Source: Candidatus Woesearchaeota archaeon
Lineage (GTDB): Archaea; Nanobdellota; Nanobdellia; Woesearchaeales; JACQNA01
DNA length: 7,299 bases
Reading direction: 5' to 3'
Assembly (NCBI GenBank): GCA_016203335.1
Contig: JACQNA010000022.1
Span: 1-7,299 of the forward strand
In this document: in pieces, positions 1 through 4,406 of the stretch
How positions within the stretch are numbered: the stretch's first letter is position 1
How the letters are laid out: each line of letters starts with the position of its first letter
Translations under genes and position numbers: made by a program
The notes under the pieces: model-generated
The model's database searches: none
What the model was told of the DNA's origin: nothing
Seen by the model: the letters and a program-made list of their open reading frames with translations, nothing else

Positions 1-1
1 G

Positions 2-118
2 TATAATATGACTGAAACAATACATGAGCAGAAGGCAAAGACTTCTCTCAAAAGAGCAAGAGAGTTTATGCTTGAGATGAAAAAGCTGCTACCTGAGTTT
101 AAAGGGGTGAGATTATAA
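2..118 (+). CDS. C-terminal fragment or 36-residue basic mini-protein
   Basis: The frame is open from the left edge to TAA at 116-118, with an ATG at 8-10. From that ATG it encodes 36 residues, MTETIHEQKAKTSLKRAREF followed by MLEMKKLLPEFKGVRL. It is rich in Lys, Arg and Glu and predicted to be a single amphipathic helix. The gene may begin left of the window, or ATG 8 may be the true start; no promoter can be judged because the sequence begins there. The helical KRARE...KKLLPEF pattern loosely recalls small histone-H1/Hc1-like basic proteins, but it is too short to assign. It ends 60 nt before the PHP gene, which seems to have its own TATA box. Confidence 0.4.
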   Translation, partial: YNMTETIHEQKAKTSLKRAREFMLEMKKLLPEFKGVRL

Positions 119-150
119 GTGAGTTGAATATGTACGAAAAAAGATACCCA

Positions 151-156
151 TTTAAA
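151..156 (+). promoter_or_regulatory. Possible TATA box for the PHP gene
   Basis: TTTAAA is centred about 25.5 nt upstream of ATG 179. That is the distance expected for an archaeal promoter giving a leaderless transcript, and the same spacing is seen at other genes here. The flanking BRE region is not convincing. Confidence 0.4.
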
Positions 157-178
157 CAGGTAGTTCTCTTGTTCTCCT

Positions 179-1012
179 ATGCAACCCATCACGCTGCGGC
201 GCCCCAAGACCAAGAGGCTTGCGGCTGCGGGGTATGCCTGCGTTGACATGCAGGTGCATTCGCTGCATTCTGACGGATTCCATAAGGTTGCCACTATCCT
301 AAAGAAATGCCGGAAGCGGAGATTCGGGCTTGCGCTGACTGACCACCACACTATTGACGGCGTTTTGGAGGCATGGCGGCTGAAGGATGATGTGCTGGTC
401 ATCCCCGGGATTGAGCTGACGAGCAAGGAGGGGCCTGATGTCATCGTGTATTTTTATGCTGTGGAGGATTTGCAGGACTTCTTCCAGCGGCATGTTTCCC
501 CCTACATCACGCAGAAGATTGGCAGGATGAACCGCCCACTGCTTTCCCTCATTACTGACGCGCGGAAGTACCAGTGCCTCATCACGCTGCCGCACCCCTA
601 TGGCTGGGCATGGAAGAACATCGCGCGGTTTCTTCGCCGGAATTATCATCAGGAGATCCTCCGGCAGATTGACGCGATTGAGGTGATATCCGGCGAGGTC
701 ACCCGGAAAAAGAACCTGCAGGCGATTGAGTGGCGGCAGCGCCTGGGCAAGGGGATGACTGCGGGAAGCGACGGGCATGTGCTCTCCGAGATTGGGGGGG
801 CGGTCACCTGCTGCAGTGAGCACACGGTTGCTGGATTTCTCGATGCGGTGAAACAGAGGCAGGTGATAGTGGTGGGGAAGGAATCGCGCATAGCGCCGCA
901 CATCCTGGCGAACGGGAACATCATGCGGTGCAAGCTGCGGCAGGGGAGGAGGAGATTGTGGGAACGGATAAAGAAGGGGAGGGAACGGAAGGCTATGGAA
1001 GTGATGGAGTAG
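179..1012 (+). CDS. PHP-domain metal-dependent phosphoesterase
   Basis: A 277-residue protein of the PHP (polymerase and histidinol phosphatase) superfamily, whose members hydrolyse phosphoester bonds with a cluster of divalent metals. Visible motifs in order: DMQVHSLHSDG (residues 23-33), LTDHHT (53-58), GIEL (77-80), LPHP (137-140), DAIEV (165-169) and GSDGH (196-200). The likely ligands are H27, D55/H56, E79, H139, D198 and H200. The first His of the usual HxH motif is Gln25, so one metal site may be altered. The tail (about 240-277) is strongly basic and might bind nucleic acid, which is inference. The start is ATG 179 because an in-frame stop lies at 161-163 and the next Met (24) falls inside motif I. 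It is the first gene of a rightward cluster. The substrate cannot be told from sequence; relatives include nucleases and nucleotide or sugar-phosphate phosphatases. Confidence 0.88.
   Translation: MQPITLRRPKTKRLAAAGYACVDMQVHSLHSDGFHKVATILKKCRKRRFGLALTDHHTIDGVLEAWRLKDDVLVIPGIELTSKEGPDVIVYFYAVEDLQDFFQRHVSPYITQKIGRMNRPLLSLITDARKYQCLITLPHPYGWAWKNIARFLRRNYHQEILRQIDAIEVISGEVTRKKNLQAIEWRQRLGKGMTAGSDGHVLSEIGGAVTCCSEHTVAGFLDAVKQRQVIVVGKESRIAPHILANGNIMRCKLRQGRRRLWERIKKGRERKAMEVME
1001..1005 (+). promoter_or_regulatory. Shine-Dalgarno-like GTGAT before the 113-residue gene
   Basis: GTGAT matches the 3' part of the archaeal Shine-Dalgarno consensus GGAGGTGAT and ends 7 nt before ATG 1013, inside the end of the PHP gene. 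This fits an operon-internal gene translated with a ribosome-binding site, in contrast to the leaderless first genes nearby. Confidence 0.4.
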
Positions 1013-1354
1013 ATGGGGTTGAGCATATCGTGGCAGGATAAGACGACAGAAACGATTGTTTTCCATGTCGTTGATATCGGAGCAACGGTTCGGAAGAAAT
1101 ATTTTGGCAGCCTGCACTGCTTCGGTGATGAGATTCTGCGGGATGCGCCGGATGGCATCTTCTATATCGGGCCGCATGCCAAGAAGTGCCGCAAATATAC
1201 ACTTTTTGGCAGAGGAATAAGAGTCTGCTCCGGATCAGGCAACAAGGATAGATGCCTTGAGGTTGTTGTCAACAAAAGCATGATAAGCCCGCAGAAGATT
1301 CAAGGATTTCTGAGGCATTGCGGGCTAAAGGTTCGCATAAAGAAAGGATTATAA
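1013..1354 (+). CDS. Hypothetical protein, 113 residues, in PHP operon
   Basis: I do not recognise this family. The ATG directly follows the PHP stop codon (TAG-ATG, same frame, no spacer), so the gene is almost certainly co-transcribed with and translationally coupled to the PHP gene. The protein is basic and appears soluble and mixed alpha/beta. It has alternating hydrophobic stretches (TIVFHVVDIG, DGIFYIG, CLEVVVN), five cysteines (residues 36, 59, 72, 81 and 103) and no membrane segment or signal peptide. The cysteines do not form a clear CxxC pair, so a zinc ribbon is not supported. It ends with the basic stretch KVRIKKGL. Coupling suggests a role with the PHP enzyme, but this is inference from position only. 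Confidence 0.6.
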   Translation: MGLSISWQDKTTETIVFHVVDIGATVRKKYFGSLHCFGDEILRDAPDGIFYIGPHAKKCRKYTLFGRGIRVCSGSGNKDRCLEVVVNKSMISPQKIQGFLRHCGLKVRIKKGL

Positions 1355-1356
1355 AG
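1349..1356 (+). promoter_or_regulatory. TATA box for the small membrane protein gene
   Basis: TTATAAAG follows the purine-rich, BRE-like AGAAAGGA and is centred 25.5 nt before ATG 1378. It overlaps the stop codon of the preceding gene (TAA 1352-1354). The position fits a leaderless transcript beginning at or next to the ATG. Confidence 0.55.
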
Positions 1357-1377
1357 GATAGTCGTCTTTTGGCAGGG

Positions 1378-1548
1378 ATGCGCAAAAATGAGCTCGTGAT
1401 ACTGGTCATCAGCATCTTTGGAGCGCTGTATTCCGGGATTATTGCCTTGGATACTGCTGTCTTTGTGCGGATATTTGACCGGGATTATTGGATCTCGTTC
1501 ATTTTGTTTCTTGCAATTGCCATCTTGTCAAAATGCGGCAGGGGGTGA
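1378..1548 (+). CDS. Small membrane protein, two predicted helices
   Basis: A 56-residue hydrophobic protein of no recognised family. Helix 1 spans about residues 6-24 (LVILVISIFGALYSGIIAL) and helix 2 about 39-53 (WISFILFLAIAILSK). A short polar loop with RIFDRDY (32-38) joins them. ATG 1378 is preferred over the longer TTG reading from 1318 because a good TATA box lies 25.5 nt upstream and the longer form would overlap the previous gene. The last six codons and the stop (TGA 1546-1548) lie inside a palindromic repeat starting at 1528. The C-terminus (SKCGRG) is therefore repeat-derived, and the original gene may have been longer and cut short by the element. Confidence 0.5.
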   Translation: MRKNELVILVISIFGALYSGIIALDTAVFVRIFDRDYWISFILFLAIAILSKCGRG

Positions 1549-1602
1549 GCGAAGCGAACATTCCACCAGTCTTTGACTGGTGGTCCCCCTGTCGCATTTT
1601 GA
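1528..1602. repeat. Palindromic element A (hairpin within inverted repeat)
   Basis: The outer arms are TCAAAATGCGGCAGGGGG (1528-1545) and CCCCCTGTCGCATTTTGA (1585-1602), pairing at 17 of 18 positions; the exception is a G-T wobble. Inside is a perfect 9-bp hairpin, CCACCAGTC (1563-1571) with GACTGGTGG (1575-1583), closed by a TTT loop. The left interior carries GAGCGAAGCGAAC (1547-1559), a degenerate relative of the GCTCGCTCCG-type word in the other elements. It holds no gene beyond the end of the small membrane ORF. A perfect palindrome, GAGCATGCTC (1601-1610), joins it to element B. Confidence 0.85.
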
Positions 1603-1608
1603 GCATGC

Positions 1609-1710
1609 TCAGTTTTCCACCTCAACCACTGTTCATATGTCAGAAATACTTTGTATTTCTGAGCACACTCAAAAATGCTCGGCATTTTTGATGGAATGGT
1701 GGAAAACTGA
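1609..1710. repeat. Palindromic element B (two hairpins within inverted repeat)
   Basis: Perfect 13-bp outer arms, TCAGTTTTCCACC (1609-1621) and GGTGGAAAACTGA (1698-1710), enclose two perfect 10-bp hairpins. Hairpin 1 is TCAGAAATAC (1640-1649) with GTATTTCTGA (1653-1662), loop TTT. Hairpin 2 is TCAAAAATGC (1669-1678) with GCATTTTTGA (1682-1691), loop TCG. GAGCAC joins them. The 3' end of the minus-strand tRNA gene is 30 nt to the right, so tRNA transcription runs into this element. The same two-hairpin order recurs in the element at the right end of the window. Confidence 0.88.
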
Positions 1711-1740
1711 CATTTTAGTAAAGAGCAGAAAGAAATAAAC

Positions 1741-1812
1741 CGCCCCTCCTGGGAATCGAACCCAGATCTCAAGCTCCGCAAGCTCGTATTCTGTCCATTA
1801 TACTAGAGGGGC
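1741..1812 (-). tRNA. tRNA-Arg (anticodon GCG)
   Basis: A 72-nt cloverleaf on the minus strand. The acceptor stem is GCCCCTC paired with GAGGGGC, discriminator G73. The T arm is CTGGG-TTCGATT-CCCAG. The anticodon stem CGAGC/GCTTG (one G-T pair) carries the 7-nt loop TTGCGGA, giving anticodon GCG (plus-strand positions 1777-1779), which reads arginine CGC codons. The D arm is weak (G-T, T-A, A-A mismatch, T-G), but its loop has GG followed by A, consistent with the A20 arginine identity base. The variable loop is AGAT. There is no intron, and the CCA end is not encoded. A TATA-like palindrome is centred 28.5 nt upstream of the mature 5' end. Confidence 0.93.
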
Positions 1813-1836
1813 AGAAAAGGGATGAAAGATGATGGA

Positions 1837-1844
1837 TTTATAAA
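1837..1844. promoter_or_regulatory. Palindromic TATA box shared by tRNA-Arg and HAD gene
   Basis: TTTATAAA reads the same on both strands. Its centre (1840.5) is 26.5 nt from ATG 1867 of the HAD gene on the plus strand and 28.5 nt from the mature 5' end of tRNA-Arg on the minus strand. No other TATA-like word serves either gene in the 54-nt gap. A single bidirectional TATA site is the simplest reading. No strong BRE marks a preferred direction. Confidence 0.6.
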
Positions 1845-1866
1845 CCTTGATAATTCATTGCTGCAT

Positions 1867-2457
1867 ATGATTAAAGGCATCTTATTTGATTGCGGAGGCG
1901 TGGTCATCCTCGCTGATGAGCGAAAATTCTTTACTGCGTTGGCGCAGCATTCTCCGTATGGCTGGCGCCATATCGCGGGGGATTGGCAAATGGGAAAATT
2001 TCGCCTCTGGGAAACAGGGAAGATTTCTTTGACTGATTTTTATCATGATGTTTGCAAACGATTCCGCCTTAATAAATATCCGCTTACCAACTTCAAAAAA
2101 GATTATGCTGGATTCTTTAGCCGGAACAGACCGCTAGAGCGCTGGATCAAAAAAAGCGTACATGACTACAAAATATGGATGCTCACTGACACCAATCCTT
2201 TCCACTACCGGTATTTCCAGCAATATTCCATATATCGCTTCATTACGCATAAGGTTATATCGTTCCAAATGGGTATGCTTAAGCCGCAACGTGCTCTTTT
2301 CACCCATGCTATCAAAGCGATGGGTATGCGGCCTGAAGAAATTGTTTTTGTAGACAACAACAAACGGAATATCGCAGGAGCGCGGCAGTACGGATTACCG
2401 TCCATACATTACAGAAGTTTTCAGCAGTTTGTAATGGAATTTGATACGTACAGATAA
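1867..2457 (+). CDS. HAD-superfamily hydrolase (YihX-like phosphatase)
   Basis: A 196-residue haloacid-dehalogenase-superfamily protein, probably a small-molecule phosphatase. Motif I is LFDCGGVV with nucleophile D8. Motif II is WMLTDTN with T107. Motif III is GMLKP with K139. Motif IV is IVFVDNNKRNIAGA with D163. A helical cap of the C1 type occupies about residues 16-95. The position two after the nucleophile, usually the Asp acid/base, is Gly10; FDxGGV and FDxGNV variants are common in the YihX-like (glucose-1-phosphate phosphatase) branch, so the enzyme need not be dead. ATG 1867 was chosen over the in-frame ATG 1822 because MIKGILFD is the normal HAD start, the TATA box lies 26.5 nt upstream, and the longer reading would include that box. 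The gene is A+T-richer than its neighbours. Its stop is 1 nt from the ligase stop. Substrate unknown. Confidence 0.88.
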   Translation: MIKGILFDCGGVVILADERKFFTALAQHSPYGWRHIAGDWQMGKFRLWETGKISLTDFYHDVCKRFRLNKYPLTNFKKDYAGFFSRNRPLERWIKKSVHDYKIWMLTDTNPFHYRYFQQYSIYRFITHKVISFQMGMLKPQRALFTHAIKAMGMRPEEIVFVDNNKRNIAGARQYGLPSIHYRSFQQFVMEFDTYR

Positions 2458-2458
2458 G

Positions 2459-4156
2459 TCACCTCTTCTGCTGCCTATACAGCCGCTCCACATACTTCAG
2501 CTCAGAGGCGTCGTGGATCCCCTTATCGTCCCTGATCCTGAGCAGGCGGGGGAAGCGGAGGGCATAGCCAGAGGAGTATGTGGGTGATTTCTGAATCTCT
2601 TCAAATCCGACTTCAATGACAATCCTCGGCCTGATGAGCACTTCCTTGCCCTTCTCTTCGCCCATCAGCGGCCTGAGCAGCCTGGTGAGCTGCGGGAAGG
2701 TAACCCCCTCTTCTTCCTCTTTCTCCTTGATGCCTGTTCCCACCTTTCCGATCTCCAGGAATTTCTCTCCTGAGCGGCAGGCTAAGGTGAATGAGCTGAG
2801 CCAGGCGGCGCGCTTACCGGTGCCCCATTCTGCTCCGACAATAACCAGGTCCAGGGTTTCTGCCTCTGCCTTGATCTTGATGCCATAGCCTACCCTGCTG
2901 CCTGGCTTGTAGATGCCCTGGAGATTTTTTGCCATCACGCCCTCCTCACCAGCATGCAGGGATTCCTTGAAGAACTGCTCTGCTTCCTGGACAGAACCAG
3001 TGACAATCTGCTTTGCCAGGATGATCTGCTTGGGCTTCTCATGCACAATCTTTTTCAGGAGGTTTCTCCGCTCGATAAAGGGCTCGTTCAGGAGGGATTT
3101 CCCTTCGTATTCAAGGATGTCAAAGACATTGACCTCTATGGGGTACTGCTTCACCATCCCCTCAATGCCATACTTCCGCTTGATCCGCTGGGAGATGCTC
3201 TGGAAGGGAAGGTACTGCTTGGTTACCGCATCATAGCCCACTGCCTCGCTGTCGAGGATGGCGGACTTTGCCCTGACGTGATCCTGGACAAACTGCACCA
3301 CATCAGGGAACTGCCTGGTAACGTCCTCCAAACGGCGGGTAAATAGCCTGACCTTGCTGCCTGACTTATGGCACTGCAGGCGAAATCCATCGTATTTGAA
3401 TTCGAATGCGGCAGGCTTGCCCACCTGCGCAAAGGCATCGGGAATGTCATTTGCCTTGATGAAGAGCATGACCTTTACCGGATGGAAGGGCTGGATGGAT
3501 ATCCCCTTGAGGCTGGATATCTTTCCCTCAGCAGCGAGCTGCGCCACTTTCCCGAAGTCATTGGTCTTGTCATACGCATCCTGGACAACTGCAACATGCT
3601 CTTTCTGCTGATCAGGGAAATACGCGGCAACAATCGCATCCCGGAGCACGCCTTCCTTGACGCCAATCCTGAGGTCTTCCAGCAATGTCCGAATGATGTA
3701 CTTTGCCTCTGCTCCCGTTGCCGCGCTGAGGAGTTCGGTGATGAGGCTGATTTTCTTGTCAACCGTGCCTGCCCCCTCCAGCTCCGCTAGCTCGCAGAGA
3801 TTCGTTAATACCTTGTGTACAGTGAGATGGCTGCTGAATAAAGTGGACTGGCTCTTTTTCTGGATGACTGATTTTGCCACCTCCCCCAGGTCGCCAATCT
3901 TCTTCCACTGCTGCTCAATCGCCTCCATCGACTTGCCCGAGGCAACACCCAATGCCTTAATGACAGAGCGCTCCGCAATGCCGATTTTCTGCTCCGCATG
4001 CTTGGGAAAGACCAGGCCCTGCAGGAGCAAGACGACCTGCTCGAGCTGCTCAACAGGGGTTTTCCTGAGGAACGCCCCTATAAGAGCAATCTTCCCCAGG
4101 CGCTTGGAGGTATTTTCCAATGATTCATAGAGCTGGACAAGATCTGCATATTTCAT
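2459..4156 (-). CDS. lig: ATP-dependent DNA ligase, archaeal type
   Basis: A 565-residue protein, the usual length for archaeal replicative/repair ATP-dependent ligases, which seal nicks via a lysyl-AMP intermediate. Order: helical DNA-binding domain (about 1-220), nucleotidyltransferase domain (about 221-430) and OB fold (about 431-565). Motif I is FKYDG with adenylated K254. Motif III includes LDSEAV with E304, followed by VFDILEYEG (344-352). Motif IV is EEGVMAK (404-410). Motif V is IKIKAE (426-431) with K427 and K429. The OB-fold tail contains KSPTYSSGYALRFPR, which is highly typical. Nothing looks missing. The start is ATG 4156, with a TATA box 26.5 nt upstream. The gene diverges from the MFS gene across a large inverted repeat and converges on the HAD gene. 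Confidence 0.97.
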   Translation of the reverse strand: MKYADLVQLYESLENTSKRLGKIALIGAFLRKTPVEQLEQVVLLLQGLVFPKHAEQKIGIAERSVIKALGVASGKSMEAIEQQWKKIGDLGEVAKSVIQKKSQSTLFSSHLTVHKVLTNLCELAELEGAGTVDKKISLITELLSAATGAEAKYIIRTLLEDLRIGVKEGVLRDAIVAAYFPDQQKEHVAVVQDAYDKTNDFGKVAQLAAEGKISSLKGISIQPFHPVKVMLFIKANDIPDAFAQVGKPAAFEFKYDGFRLQCHKSGSKVRLFTRRLEDVTRQFPDVVQFVQDHVRAKSAILDSEAVGYDAVTKQYLPFQSISQRIKRKYGIEGMVKQYPIEVNVFDILEYEGKSLLNEPFIERRNLLKKIVHEKPKQIILAKQIVTGSVQEAEQFFKESLHAGEEGVMAKNLQGIYKPGSRVGYGIKIKAEAETLDLVIVGAEWGTGKRAAWLSSFTLACRSGEKFLEIGKVGTGIKEKEEEEGVTFPQLTRLLRPLMGEEKGKEVLIRPRIVIEVGFEEIQKSPTYSSGYALRFPRLLRIRDDKGIHDASELKYVERLYRQQKR

Positions 4157-4178
4157 ACAGAGAACAAGGAAAGCGGAG

Positions 4179-4186
4179 TATTTAAG
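4179..4186 (-). promoter_or_regulatory. TATA box for the DNA ligase gene
   Basis: On the minus strand this reads CTTAAATA, centred 26.5 nt upstream of the ligase ATG (4156), which implies a leaderless or nearly leaderless transcript. Its upstream side is 13 nt from the outer arm of the inverted repeat beginning at 4200. Confidence 0.6.
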
Positions 4187-4199
4187 ATTTACCCTCGTC

Positions 4200-4368
4200 A
4201 GGGCTCTGGAGAAAATCTCGCTGCGCTTAGGGTAGCGCCGGCTCGCTCCGTGCTGTTGCAGGCAGAAGAGCGGCGCCTCCCCGTAAGGGACGCCCCCCTC
4301 CGCTGCATTCTCGCAGCCGTTTCACCGCTCACAAACATGGCGCTACCCTACATTTTCTCCAGAGCCCT
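4200..4368. repeat. Large inverted-repeat element C between divergent genes
   Basis: A 169-bp element with two perfect nested arm pairs. The outer 17 bp are AGGGCTCTGGAGAAAAT (4200-4216) with ATTTTCTCCAGAGCCCT (4352-4368). The inner 12 bp are TAGGGTAGCGCC (4228-4239) with GGCGCTACCCTA (4339-4350). The interior is G+C-rich and holds smaller stems: GGCG..TCCC (4272-4281) with GGGACGCC (4287-4294), and GCTGC (4302-4306) with GCAGC (4313-4317). GCTCGCTCCG (4241-4250) recurs in other elements here. No credible gene lies inside. Near-matching flanks TCGTCA (4195-4200) and TCATCA (4369-4374) could be a decayed target duplication of a MITE-like insertion, but the left copy overlaps the arm by one base and this is weak. 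Confidence 0.88.
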
Positions 4369-4376
4369 TCATCAGA

Positions 4377-4384
4377 TTTATATA
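4377..4384 (+). promoter_or_regulatory. TATA box for the MFS gene
   Basis: TTTATATA is centred 26.5 nt upstream of ATG 4407. It starts 8 nt to the right of the outer arm of element C. It supports the ATG start rather than the upstream in-frame TTG at 4392. Confidence 0.7.
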
Positions 4385-4406
4385 CCACCTCTTGTGCTCC
4401 CGGGGC

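Noticed and set aside
130..246. Small plus-strand ORF starting MYEKRYPFKQ
   Set aside because: It overlaps the PHP start in another frame, ends in low-complexity Ala/Gly/Cys sequence, and has no promoter or Shine-Dalgarno support.
1010..1015. Read-through of TAG (pyrrolysine) fusing PHP and the 113-residue protein
   Set aside because: The MFS and mini phosphatase genes also end in TAG at natural family ends, so TAG acts as an ordinary stop. No pyrrolysine genes are in view.
299..1177. 292-codon open frame on the minus strand opposite the PHP gene
   Set aside because: It is rich in Pro, His and Leu, shows no family motifs, and lies antisense to a gene with all PHP motifs. It is a shadow of G+C-rich codon bias.
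1318..1377. TTG-initiated longer form of the small membrane protein
   Set aside because: It would overlap the previous gene by 37 nt and include the TATA box; the ATG at 1378 sits at the expected leaderless distance.
1528..1710. CRISPR array
   Set aside because: The repeats are inverted and nested, not regularly spaced direct repeats with unique spacers, and no cas genes are nearby.
1485..1781. Minus-strand and plus-strand ORFs across the palindromic array and tRNA
   Set aside because: Their codons are made of inverted-repeat and tRNA sequence; no protein-like signal remains.
1741..1812. tRNA gene as attachment site of an integrated element
   Set aside because: No integrase gene is present and I found no second copy of the tRNA 3' end in the window.
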